Source: a virus. From it: a stretch of 40,305 nucleotides of DNA. Each line of letters begins with the position of its first letter. Position 1 is the stretch's first letter. The notes under the pieces are model-generated. The model worked only from the letters and a program-made list of their open reading frames with translations. It did not search any database and had not been told where the DNA came from. The DNA is taken from IMG/VR virus record IMGVR_UViG_3300032236_000810, positions 1 to 40,305 of that record, one strand, 5' to 3'. Both the position numbers and the translations under genes were made by a program. Of this stretch, positions 30,343 through 38,901 are shown one piece after another.

Positions 30343-31139
30343 GCTATTGCTCTTTTATAAAAGTGATCTTTAAAGTAACCTGTTCTATCCCATTGATGAA
30401 CTAATGCAACAACTGAACCATCTTCATTAATAAGATTTCCATCTTTATCAAATATCATCTTATTATGATCATTCATTGTTGCCACTGGACCATGACCAGA
30501 TAGGTATAATCTACAATCAGGAAAATGATTATTATGGATCAAATATCCATGACATGGTTGATCAACTACAGGATTATGTTGTGTTAAGTTATTACCACCT
30601 CTTAGGATAATCATTCTATCAATTTCATTTATTATAGAATTTAAATAGAAAATCATTCCTTCTCTGGTTCCTATAGTTGTTCCGGCACAAACAACATGTT
30701 TATCCTTCATTTTCTGATAGACTTCTTCACCATAGATTCCTCTTATCCACCAGTTACCATTACATTCAGAATTTCCATAAGTAACATTCTCCATGAAAAA
30801 TTCTAATTGTGTTGTCATTTCATGTTTGAATGGGTTATCTTGGAATATGACATCTCTAGTATCAATGATGAATACTTTCTTATCATATTGTGGATTTTCT
30901 TCAAGGTATTGATTATAAATCAAATGTCTAACATTACAAATCTCAACTCCATTAGATATATCCGAAGAAAGTGTTTCCCATTTTACATTATAATAGTCCA
31001 ACATATCAATCATATTATAATCAGGATCATACATGAAAAGAACAAAATCTTCTGAGTAATGCTTTCTTAATGATTTAACAAGTGGTTCTAGATCATTTGC
31101 TGTGTAACGTGTTGCTACACCCATAACTAAATTAGACAT
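30339..31139 (-). CDS. GT-A-type glycosyltransferase, 266 aa (paralogue of 32641-33507)
   Basis: FIIDTRDVIFQDNPF (about 90-104) holds a D-x-R-D metal site like the DxD of GT-A glycosyltransferases. VVDQPCHGYLIHN and VALVHQWDRTGYFKDHF complete the pattern. The same features (DxxDVxFQxNP, DQ, VHQ[WY][DN]R) appear in the gene at 32641-33507, so the two are paralogues. Coupled to its neighbours by 1- and 4-base overlaps. Confidence 0.75.
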   Translation of the reverse strand: MSNLVMGVATRYTANDLEPLVKSLRKHYSEDFVLFMYDPDYNMIDMLDYYNVKWETLSSDISNGVEICNVRHLIYNQYLEENPQYDKKVFIIDTRDVIFQDNPFKHEMTTQLEFFMENVTYGNSECNGNWWIRGIYGEEVYQKMKDKHVVCAGTTIGTREGMIFYLNSIINEIDRMIILRGGNNLTQHNPVVDQPCHGYLIHNNHFPDCRLYLSGHGPVATMNDHNKMIFDKDGNLINEDGSVVALVHQWDRTGYFKDHFYKRAIA

Positions 31140-31834
31140 TAGAATATCCTATTATAAGTTTCCCAATCAACACCAGGTGACATATATGGATCAACTTGTG
31201 TAACCAATCCTGTTATTGGTGTCCACAGTGGATAACCATGATGATACATTGATATAAACAAATTCTGATCATGTGCAACACAATGTTGACTTGTTATAGT
31301 ATCATTATAATCTTTAAATGTTTTATTATCTATAGCATACGTATGACATGCAGATTCATTAGTTCTCCAATGATGATTACTAGTTTCATCAAAGGTTATC
31401 ATTAATTCATAATGTGAATCTTGTTTACCAGTATACTTAACTGGATTGTATCTTGCTAAATGATCATATGGAGAAATGATTTTATATTTTGGAACTGCTA
31501 ATGCTACTTTTCTAACAGAATCTGGTAGATGTAAATAATCATCTTCTACAAAATATAAATCATTATCCAATGAAGATGCAAGATTATATGCCTCCATCAA
31601 ACTACCGATATAACTTCCATGATATGTTTTCACATGTTCATATTGTTGGATGATATCAAATAATGGTCCCATTGGTCCATCATGTATGAATATAACATTA
31701 CTCACTAGGTCTTTAGCATTTTCTACTGCATTTAAAAATGAATATAAACACTTTTCTTTAGAGAACCATTCTGGTCTATTACCACAATGAGTCCCTTCTA
31801 TAGTTTCACATACTCTATAAATGATATCAAGCAT
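31139..31834 (-). CDS. glycosyltransferase-like protein, 231 aa
   Basis: Start chosen at ATG 31834 (MLDIIYRVCETIEG...), which gives the 8-base overlap usual in this operon; the frame opens 11 codons earlier. NDLYFVEDDYLHLPDS is a GT-A-like acidic metal site. HHWRTNESACHTYAIDN and SPGVDWETY lie in the second half. A family-2-like transferase is likely. The acceptor and donor are unknown. Confidence 0.65.
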   Translation of the reverse strand: MLDIIYRVCETIEGTHCGNRPEWFSKEKCLYSFLNAVENAKDLVSNVIFIHDGPMGPLFDIIQQYEHVKTYHGSYIGSLMEAYNLASSLDNDLYFVEDDYLHLPDSVRKVALAVPKYKIISPYDHLARYNPVKYTGKQDSHYELMITFDETSNHHWRTNESACHTYAIDNKTFKDYNDTITSQHCVAHDQNLFISMYHHGYPLWTPITGLVTQVDPYMSPGVDWETYNRIF

Positions 31835-32648
31835 TGTTATAATCCTTAAAGATTCTAAACCAATCATGTGGACTGTTATATCTCAACTCAAACTTCTCTG
31901 GGTCTGTGAGATATGACATCAATAATAAGGTCTGATCATCATCAATAAGTTTGTAGTTAATAAGACAATTTAAATTCTTCATAACAAGATCTTTCAAAGT
32001 GTCCCACATCTTAGTACCAGCAACAATGTGACAACCTTGAATATACACATCACCAGTATAGATAATACTATCAATAGGACGTTCTGGTTCAATATCACGC
32101 ATGTTAAAGAAATGAATCTTGTCTGAGTCAAATGGATACTTCCATTCTAATGACTTTGGTAACGTATCAATTGTTCTAGCATATCCAAAATCAATCCATG
32201 CAGTCAAATCTGTCTTAACCAATCCAGATTCAATAGCATGACTAACGTATAGTGACTTAAAGATATTAACAAGAACATAATCAGAATGCCAATATTCAAT
32301 CAATTGAGGATTGACCACCTTTTCATAATAATCAGGTGAATTCATAATCTCTTCAATCTTTTCTTTAACTTCACCAAACCCTTTTGGTAAATATGATCCC
32401 ATAACAACAACTTGTGTTCTGTCTTCTAGACCATTTTGTTTTCTTATGTCATGCACTCTTTCAGCAAGGTCTGGTGTCGTATAGACAACCATATCATTTT
32501 TCAATTTTGCCAAGTAATTGAAGTAATCAAAATAAGTATCCAAACTACGGTGCTGATAATGCGGAAGAACTCTTCCATGTTTCTCCTTGGGTAAATTACC
32601 TCTTCCAATATCAAAGAAGGCTGTACAAATAGTTATATTATCACTCAT
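31827..32648 (-). CDS. HtrL/YibB family protein, 273 aa
   Basis: ITICTAFFDIGRGNLPKEKH at the start, YFDYFNYLAKLKNDMVVYT and AWIDFGYARTIDTLP are hallmarks of the HtrL/YibB (WlaTC) family. It is found in LPS and capsule clusters and is generally taken to be a glycosyltransferase, although biochemistry is scarce. The acidic WIDFGY replaces a plain DxD. Overlaps both neighbours by eight bases, so it belongs to one operon. Confidence 0.75.
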   Translation of the reverse strand: MSDNITICTAFFDIGRGNLPKEKHGRVLPHYQHRSLDTYFDYFNYLAKLKNDMVVYTTPDLAERVHDIRKQNGLEDRTQVVVMGSYLPKGFGEVKEKIEEIMNSPDYYEKVVNPQLIEYWHSDYVLVNIFKSLYVSHAIESGLVKTDLTAWIDFGYARTIDTLPKSLEWKYPFDSDKIHFFNMRDIEPERPIDSIIYTGDVYIQGCHIVAGTKMWDTLKDLVMKNLNCLINYKLIDDDQTLLLMSYLTDPEKFELRYNSPHDWFRIFKDYNNA

Positions 32649-33507
32649 ATTTTTTCTCTATCTTATCTTTCCATTCTGGTACACGATTGTATTGGTGAAC
32701 CATAACATATTTTTCACCTTTACTATTATAAACAAACTCACCATCAAAGGTTGGTTCTGGACACAAAAGGTTTGGTCTGAATTTATGCATTTTCGTAGGA
32801 TCAGCAGTTGTTCCCAATTCACATGCCCAATCGTAATCATGATCACAGAATAATGTCATTGATTTATATGGTTCAAGAGACAACATTACATTGACTGCTG
32901 CTTGATCTGGTGTAGGATTATGTGGTGCTGATGCCTGTGCAAAATGAACTTTCAGTGAAAAATCTCTGAATGGTTCAAGTAAACCTGCCATTGATCCTGC
33001 ATTATATATTGAAGTATCTTTTAACTTATCATAGATATCTTGACCAAAACAATTTAGAAGATTTTCTCTTCCCCAATCTTCATCTTTATATTTCAAACCT
33101 TCACTACCATAGATTAAGTCGGGCCAATCATATTCCAGATCATCTAACCAATCAGATGGGTTTGTTTGAAATACTACATCAGATATATCAGTTGAAATAA
33201 CAAAACGAATATCATCTGGTGAAAGTGTGCTTAGATATTTCCAATAAAAATAATGTCTGAGTGCAGGAACCCTAAAACCAATTTCTTGGCCAACATAATA
33301 ACCATCATTAGTAATATCCCTTTGATTAGAAACTAATACAACTTCAAAATCATTATCATTAAGAAGTTTAATAGTGTCATCAGAAATATTGAAAGCAATA
33401 ACTACTTTCTTACCAGTAAACCCACTTCTGTTGATGGAATTGACCCAATATTTCAACTTATCGTAGTTATACTCCGATACAGCAGATATAATCAAATCTT
33501 TTTGCAC
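32641..33507 (-). CDS. GT-A-type glycosyltransferase, 288 aa (paralogue of 30339-31139)
   Basis: VISTDISDVVFQTNPSDWL holds the metal-binding DxxD. TPDQAAVNVML and YVMVHQYNRVPEWKDK parallel the sequence of the gene at 30339-31139. The first 60 residues form the usual Rossmann-like nucleotide-sugar-binding half (LIISAVSEYNYDKLKYWVNS). It probably transfers a sugar in the same glycan pathway; the linkage is unknown. Confidence 0.72.
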   Translation of the reverse strand: MQKDLIISAVSEYNYDKLKYWVNSINRSGFTGKKVVIAFNISDDTIKLLNDNDFEVVLVSNQRDITNDGYYVGQEIGFRVPALRHYFYWKYLSTLSPDDIRFVISTDISDVVFQTNPSDWLDDLEYDWPDLIYGSEGLKYKDEDWGRENLLNCFGQDIYDKLKDTSIYNAGSMAGLLEPFRDFSLKVHFAQASAPHNPTPDQAAVNVMLSLEPYKSMTLFCDHDYDWACELGTTADPTKMHKFRPNLLCPEPTFDGEFVYNSKGEKYVMVHQYNRVPEWKDKIEKKYE

Positions 33508-34301
33508 AGATGTTCTCCCATTTCTATAATCAAATTTCTATAAATGTAAGGTCCAATATTCATACCAAGAGTTTCTGTTAATTTTGAAGTGTCTAGTATA
33601 AACTGTTCTTTAAACTCTTCACTAGTGAATCTAATATTACCCTTACCATACCCCTGTACAAGATATGCACCAATAAGACCAATTGGTAACCCTTCACCAG
33701 CACCAAGGTTATATACACCACTTGGTTTCTTTACACACACTTCTGTTATCACTCTTGCTGAGTCATCAACATGAATAAAATCTCTTCTAGTTGATGGATG
33801 TATATTATACACTATTTCTCCTGATTTGACAAGAGAATTCATCAGATATCCGAAGAAAGAATTGCGACCATATTCAAACCCAAATAGATTTGAACCACGA
33901 ATGATAGTAGATTGATCACCAAAGTCATCTTGTATCCTTGTTTCAGTTCTTAACTTATTAATACTGTAATAATCAAAAGGATCTAGGGGATCTGTTTCTT
34001 TGAAGATTTTTAGATCAGAATGAGAACCATATACTTTTCTGGTGGAAAGCATAATAAAATGACAACCACTTTTACATGCTTTATTTGCTACATAGAAATC
34101 AAAATCAGCAGCAGTACTATATCTTGTATCTCTATACTCTGGATTTAATGCACAACCAACAACAGTATCAAAGAATGGAAGATCAATCTTATCAAAATCT
34201 TTGTGTGATACTTTGTAGAATTCTATATCAGGTCTTTTTACATTACAGAGAGCATTTCCTATAAAACTATTTTCACCAACTACTAAGACTTTTGTTTCCA
34301 A
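33492..34301 (-). CDS. NAD-dependent epimerase/dehydratase (SDR), 269 aa, TTG start
   Basis: VLVVGENSFIGNALC is the NAD(P)-binding loop. HFIMLSTRKVYGS holds the Ser, and DYYSINKLRTETRIQ the catalytic Tyr-xxx-Lys. RRDFIHVDDSARVI is the usual sugar-SDR strand. The first codon is TTG with GGAG about seven bases upstream, which supports it as the true start. Overlaps the upstream GT gene by 19 bases. Likely makes or reduces a nucleotide-sugar donor for the cluster. Confidence 0.78.
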   Translation of the reverse strand: METKVLVVGENSFIGNALCNVKRPDIEFYKVSHKDFDKIDLPFFDTVVGCALNPEYRDTRYSTAADFDFYVANKACKSGCHFIMLSTRKVYGSHSDLKIFKETDPLDPFDYYSINKLRTETRIQDDFGDQSTIIRGSNLFGFEYGRNSFFGYLMNSLVKSGEIVYNIHPSTRRDFIHVDDSARVITEVCVKKPSGVYNLGAGEGLPIGLIGAYLVQGYGKGNIRFTSEEFKEQFILDTSKLTETLGMNIGPYIYRNLIIEMGEHLCKKI

Positions 34302-34999
34302 GGGAAGACTCCATTATATCTTTGATTCACAACTTTATTACCGAGTAAGAAGAATTCAGATTTAACTGAACCATCATTACCACCCAATCTATAGTTTACT
34401 GTATATTCACCAGTGCATTTTACTTTGTTAAAGTTCTGTAACATGACATTAAAGAATACTCTATCTTGTCCCCAACCACCATGCCAAGCAGATGCAACTC
34501 TTGTTGCAATAGATGTTTTCAAGCAGTAACAATTGGTATCTATATGATTGTATTGAGCATATGGTGCCCATAGACCCAAACTCTCACAATCATCTCTACA
34601 GATAAATTCTTTATCACCACTGTATATATTTCTTAAAGAATATGCCCAATCTAGATTATTTTCAGAGATAATTCTATGCATATTCTCAACATGAGTTGGT
34701 TCTAACCAACAATCTTGATCTAGATAAAGAACATAATCAGTATTGATTAGATGGGTAAATGCGGCATAAACTCTATGACCATAGAACCCATTTGCACCTA
34801 CATTTTCTGGAAGAACACAGAAATTTATATTATGTTCCCATAATTTATTTCTACCAATAAGTTCCCTAACTTTATCAACATGTTGTTTACCATCAACTAC
34901 AAGATATAGTTGTGTATAATATGATTGATTAAGAACACTTTCAATTGCATCAATCAACTCTGGTGCACCAGTAGTTGGTAAAATCACAGTAGCAGACAT
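34283..34999 (-). CDS. family 2 glycosyltransferase, 238 aa
   Basis: SATVILPTTGAPELIDAIESV opens as a GT2 transferase. YVLYLDQDCWLEPTHVENM contains D-Q-D, the metal-binding site. The later GGWGQDRVFFNVML holds the likely catalytic acidic residue. Length is normal for a small GT2 domain. First gene of the sugar block; the Dam gene is 62 bases upstream, and the gap 35000-35061 holds only a short A+T-rich inverted repeat. Confidence 0.82.
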   Translation of the reverse strand: MSATVILPTTGAPELIDAIESVLNQSYYTQLYLVVDGKQHVDKVRELIGRNKLWEHNINFCVLPENVGANGFYGHRVYAAFTHLINTDYVLYLDQDCWLEPTHVENMHRIISENNLDWAYSLRNIYSGDKEFICRDDCESLGLWAPYAQYNHIDTNCYCLKTSIATRVASAWHGGWGQDRVFFNVMLQNFNKVKCTGEYTVNYRLGGNDGSVKSEFFLLGNKVVNQRYNGVFPWKQKS

Positions 35000-35061
35000 A
35001 CTACCCTCTCATTAATTTAAATAACATGTTAAATTTAACCAATTTCACATTAATCCAATGT

Positions 35062-35949
35062 CTATAAGAACTTTTCCAATCCATTGGTCATTTCGTTTGG
35101 ATCGTAGTTAAGAATAAGTACTTCTATTCTTGATTTTCTTATTCCTTTTGCCGGTTTACCGTCTTTTGTGACAGCACCATCTACTTTTGATAACCCATTT
35201 ATACTATATGTCTTTTCTTCATGCCAATAAAACTTATCTCTTGGAAGAATATTCTCTAACTCTTGGAAATAATAATAGGACAAGGCAAACTTACCTTCCA
35301 TCTTTGATATTAGATCCAATAACTCTATATGATCATCATACCCAAAACTATTGTTGGCATAATAATCTTCCATATTGAAATAAGGAGGATCTATGTAAAA
35401 GAATGTAGTTGGACTGTCATATTTAACAATAAGATCTCTGCAGTCTAAATTTTCAGTTTTAAGTTTCTTTAGTTTATCTAGATAATGTTTTTGTGTAAAC
35501 TTTTCTGTATATGTATGAAATTTCAGTTTGTTTTTCTTTTCAACATACATTTTACTATTTGACTCAACAGCATTACCACCAAACATGTTAGTCTGAAGAA
35601 ACATATACTTAGCCGCCAATTCATAGTTTGGTGTTTGGAAGTTAGTACCAAACAAAGGAACTATTTGATCCCTAAATTCTATAAACTTATCGGGATTATT
35701 ATCATATTGATAAAGATCTAATAGTATTTCGTGAAAATATTTAGGATTTGTAGTAGAACACAGAAATATATTATACAGATGACGGTTATAATCATTGTAT
35801 ATATTGTATTTGAATGGTGTCTTCTTACTTTGCCAGTAAATCCACCCAGCTCCACCAAACACTTCAACGTATGTGTCAAACCCTGTTTCTGGTATTTTTG
35901 GATCTATCCATTTACAATGTAATTTTTTCCCACCCATATATGGAAACAT
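35062..35949 (-). CDS. dam: Dam-type DNA adenine-N6 methyltransferase, 295 aa
   Basis: MFPYMGGKKLHCKWIDPKI is the start typical of D12-class enzymes. YVEVFGGAGWIYWQ (about 28-41) is the SAM-binding motif FxGxG, and FFYIDPPYF (about 190-198) is the catalytic DPPY. The recognition sequence cannot be read from the sequence; GATC is the usual target of the family. It is driven by a perfect consensus promoter. Such an enzyme could protect phage DNA from host restriction. Confidence 0.88.
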   Translation of the reverse strand: MFPYMGGKKLHCKWIDPKIPETGFDTYVEVFGGAGWIYWQSKKTPFKYNIYNDYNRHLYNIFLCSTTNPKYFHEILLDLYQYDNNPDKFIEFRDQIVPLFGTNFQTPNYELAAKYMFLQTNMFGGNAVESNSKMYVEKKNKLKFHTYTEKFTQKHYLDKLKKLKTENLDCRDLIVKYDSPTTFFYIDPPYFNMEDYYANNSFGYDDHIELLDLISKMEGKFALSYYYFQELENILPRDKFYWHEEKTYSINGLSKVDGAVTKDGKPAKGIRKSRIEVLILNYDPNEMTNGLEKFL

Positions 35950-35976
35950 ATTTTACCCTCTATAAATTTTTTATTC

Positions 35977-36005
35977 ATTATACCACAAAATATATATTTT
36001 GTCAA
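35977..36005 (-). promoter_or_regulatory. perfect consensus sigma70 promoter
   Basis: On the minus strand TTGACA (36005-36000), 17 bases, TATAAT (35982-35977), with TGG before the -10. Reads into the Dam gene and on into the sugar block. It lies back to back with the plus-strand late promoter at 36012-36019. Confidence 0.88.
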
Positions 36006-36011
36006 CAAAGT

Positions 36012-36019
36012 TATAAATA
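36012..36019 (+). promoter_or_regulatory. T4 late promoter
   Basis: Exact TATAAATA on the plus strand, 30 bases before the start of the 444-aa gene at 36049. It makes that gene late, whereas the divergent Dam gene is early. Confidence 0.7.
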
Positions 36020-36048
36020 TAACATCAGAAATACAATCAAAACTAACA

Positions 36049-37383
36049 ATGGCTACTATAGCAGGAAACACCAAATACGGAGAAGGTCATCAGGTTATTC
36101 TGAAGGATTATAAAGATTTGTCTTCCTTGGCGAAAAAAGCTTTCATGGACAGCAAATATATTCCAGGTAAGTCCGTATTTTCTATCACAGTAAGTCCCAA
36201 CAATAAGAAAAAGGTATTTAATGTTATAGAACTACCTACTGGGCCAGGAAGTGTATATTTATTAGATGATAAAAGAAAGGTGGTTTTGGTTATAGGAACA
36301 AATAACGCCATCAATAACTCGTTTAACCACTATACTGCAAACTCAAAATCTGACACAAATATTCTAACAGAAGTTAGAGAAAACATAAGTTTGTGGATGA
36401 TGGAATCTATCATTGAACATAACAAAATTCTCAGTGAAGATGAAATTATTTCCAAACTTGGGGACATGAAAAAATATTATAGTACAACTTTTTATGAGAG
36501 TTCTGTTAAACAATCTCAAGCACTAAAAAAAGAAATAACCACAAAAGGTTACATATATGAACGACAACATGAAAATTTGACTAAATCATTATATGATAAA
36601 GGGAGAAAACTTTCAAAAAAAAGTAATGATAACTGGAATCCTGCTGATGTATGGATGATCAAACGCGGGTATGATATTAATAAATTAGTCGAAATAGACA
36701 ATCTTGAAGAATTGAATACAGAAATTGCAATTGCTTACAAGAAAAAAGAAGTTATCCCAGTATCACTAAAACAAGTAACGACACCAAAGGGGAAGTTTGC
36801 CGTTGTTGACCCATCAACACAAATGACACAAAAACTTGATTATGATTTTTCTTTTGAAAAAGTAGATTTCTCTGGTCAGTCATATACAGGAAAATCATTC
36901 GCCAATTTCCAAATAGAAACCAAATCTGGATTTGCCGTTCGTGGAGGATTCAAGTCATCAGGGGCTTCATTGAATGTTTCACTTGAAGGAAAATGGGTTG
37001 GTGCTGGTTATCAATTGGGAGCGGTTGATGCAAAAACATATCCAGTTCATTGCAAAGAAAAATATGGATATGTTTTAAGAAATGGTGTCAACGTTTCCAA
37101 ATCTGAGCATGAATTAGCTAAAAAAGAACTAAAAGAGATATTTCAAAAGTATCCTAGAGTTTCACACACACTCAAAACATATGATGATGCCATGACTCTG
37201 TTTTTATCCAGTGATGATTTCACAAAAGATCGGTTTTCTAATATAGTATCGTATCTTTATAGTTTTCTAATTGCCCCATTAAAAGTAAAATCGGGTTTTG
37301 ACGATAACATGAAATATTGTTACTTTTCCGCCAAGAAGATTACATCAGGGGCATCATTATATGTCATTCTTGAAAATGGTTAA
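36049..37383 (+). CDS. late protein of unknown function with nuclease-like pattern, 444 aa
   Basis: Starts MATIAGNTKYGEGHQVILKD. No family is recognised. A pattern reminiscent of PD-(D/E)xK nucleases can be traced: E in TEVRENISLW (about 108-117), D200 in NWNPADVW and S-L-K at 239-241 in IPVSLKQV. The second motif has Ser in place of the usual Glu or Asp, so this is only a hint. The gene lies on the opposite strand from its neighbours, behind a late promoter but without a clear ribosome-binding site, between a Dam methylase and a DruA-like gene. It could be a virion protein, a packaged enzyme or a nuclease. Confidence 0.6.
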   Translation: MATIAGNTKYGEGHQVILKDYKDLSSLAKKAFMDSKYIPGKSVFSITVSPNNKKKVFNVIELPTGPGSVYLLDDKRKVVLVIGTNNAINNSFNHYTANSKSDTNILTEVRENISLWMMESIIEHNKILSEDEIISKLGDMKKYYSTTFYESSVKQSQALKKEITTKGYIYERQHENLTKSLYDKGRKLSKKSNDNWNPADVWMIKRGYDINKLVEIDNLEELNTEIAIAYKKKEVIPVSLKQVTTPKGKFAVVDPSTQMTQKLDYDFSFEKVDFSGQSYTGKSFANFQIETKSGFAVRGGFKSSGASLNVSLEGKWVGAGYQLGAVDAKTYPVHCKEKYGYVLRNGVNVSKSEHELAKKELKEIFQKYPRVSHTLKTYDDAMTLFLSSDDFTKDRFSNIVSYLYSFLIAPLKVKSGFDDNMKYCYFSAKKITSGASLYVILENG

Positions 37384-37390
37384 TCATCTT

Positions 37391-38494
37391 TTATCGTATG
37401 ATATCAATATCCTTTCCAGAAGTCCAGACCTCTAGTTCGGTTCTCAAACGACCTTCTGATTTCAATGTTTCGAATCTATTAATGGCTTTCTTTCTCCACC
37501 ATTCAATGATATTTGCAATATCAAATCTGTCATAATTATCATCGGGTATTAACATATCAGTCTTATTATTAACATAATCAATATAGTTTTTGAAACCATA
37601 ATTGGATGTATAATATCTTTTCTTTTCTGTTAGATTTTTAGCATTATCAATCACTTCCATGAAATGATCATACTCAGGAGAACCTTTTAATGACTGTTTG
37701 GTCAAAGATAAAATCTTTTGTGAAATCTTTAGTTTTCTACTAGAAGCATTATCATCAACAATATCACCAATTCTGCTTTCAACAAACGTAACCAAATCAT
37801 AATATGGTTTACCATGCATCATTGGAAGGAAATCACTATCAGTCAAACCCCTAAATCTAATGTAAGGTTTCATTCCATCATATTGTGATCCAACTTTAGA
37901 AGTTCCATACAAACTAGTTGTCTCAAACAAACAAAGATTCATATTATATTTCTTGTTACAGATTTCTCTTACTTGGTGTGAACAACAAATAGCAGCCAAC
38001 AACTTACCACCAAGATAATTATACCCAAAAGGTTGGGCAGGAACAATCACAAAACCCATCATAGTTGCGTTATTGAAACGAGAAGCACCTTCTTTGGTTT
38101 GTGTGAACACTTGACCCAACAATTCGTTACGGGGTTTACAATTGATTATAGGAGATCCTAAACGAATAAATCCAAGATACTTACCCGTTTTCTTTTCTTG
38201 AACAGCTAGACGAATATTCCTACCAACAGGAGGTATATTGATATGTGTTGAAGTAATACTGTTTAGTGTTTCCCACAATTGAGATGGAATTTCAACCAAT
38301 TCAATATCCATATCACTAGGATGCATCGTAAAATCATCAAACAATTCATCTTCTGGAGGGAACAGAGGATTTGAAGGAATCTCAGCGAGAGCTGCTAATT
38401 TCTGGTCTTTCATATAATCATCAATACGTTCAAAACTACCATAGTAATCTTCAAACACTTTCGAAATATAGATTCCATCTTCTTTAGTTAACAT
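37391..38494 (-). CDS. DruA-like (DUF4338) protein, 367 aa
   Basis: GRNIRLAVQEKKTGKYLGFI (about 91-110), RLGSPIINCKPRNELLGQ, MGFVIVPAQPFGYNYLGGK (146-164) and LFETTSLYGTS (189-199) follow the DUF4338 fold that defines DruA of the Druantia anti-phage system. DruA homologues also occur as stand-alone phage proteins. The partner DruB-E genes are absent, so this is not a complete Druantia system. The role in a phage is open: decoy, superinfection exclusion or DNA handling. It is coupled by TAATG to the 3' half of the helicase gene. Confidence 0.7.
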   Translation of the reverse strand: MLTKEDGIYISKVFEDYYGSFERIDDYMKDQKLAALAEIPSNPLFPPEDELFDDFTMHPSDMDIELVEIPSQLWETLNSITSTHINIPPVGRNIRLAVQEKKTGKYLGFIRLGSPIINCKPRNELLGQVFTQTKEGASRFNNATMMGFVIVPAQPFGYNYLGGKLLAAICCSHQVREICNKKYNMNLCLFETTSLYGTSKVGSQYDGMKPYIRFRGLTDSDFLPMMHGKPYYDLVTFVESRIGDIVDDNASSRKLKISQKILSLTKQSLKGSPEYDHFMEVIDNAKNLTEKKRYYTSNYGFKNYIDYVNNKTDMLIPDDNYDRFDIANIIEWWRKKAINRFETLKSEGRLRTELEVWTSGKDIDIIR

Positions 38495-38901
38495 TATACT
38501 TTAAATCCTTCAAATTTTTTCTTTGGGTTACTACTTGATTGAACTTGTCCAACATCAACTAGATCTTGTTGTCCAGAATCCTCTACATCATATAATCTCA
38601 TTTTACTTCTGTCAATACCTAATGCAAATCTTTTATATGATGTTAGATCTGAATACCTATTCTTCAATTGTTTAACCATAATCTGACCTAGTTCTTCTAA
38701 CTCTTCCGAAGACACCAACGCAAACATTAAATCTGCCGTAGCCGGTAGACCAAACGACTCGGAAGTGTCTTCAAGACCTGGATCGGACGATGAATTATGT
38801 GTCAATATATCATTAGCATAAAATAAATGATTACCAGAAACTTCAATATCAATTACATCATTTACTGTTAATTCTTTAATAGAAATTATTTTTTCAATCA
38901 C
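38494..38901 (-). CDS. 41: gp41 helicase C-terminal part with C-intein (split intein), 135 aa
   Basis: Residues 1-36 are a C-intein ending HLFYANDILTHN, with the terminal His-Asn and a Ser as the +1 residue. Residues 37-135 (SSSDPGLEDTSESFGLP...) are the C-terminal part of a DnaB-type helicase, T4 gp41. Begins at GTG 38901, behind GAGGG. The N-part is at 39606-40305. The arrangement matches the gp41-1 split inteins known from metagenomic T4-like phages, where N- and C-inteins from separate polypeptides join the helicase by trans-splicing. Confidence 0.9.
   Translation of the reverse strand: MIEKIISIKELTVNDVIDIEVSGNHLFYANDILTHNSSSDPGLEDTSESFGLPATADLMFALVSSEELEELGQIMVKQLKNRYSDLTSYKRFALGIDRSKMRLYDVEDSGQQDLVDVGQVQSSSNPKKKFEGFKV

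Noticed and set aside
37391-38494. Complete Druantia defence system
   Set aside because: Only a DruA-like protein is present; none of the adjacent genes resembles the other Druantia components.
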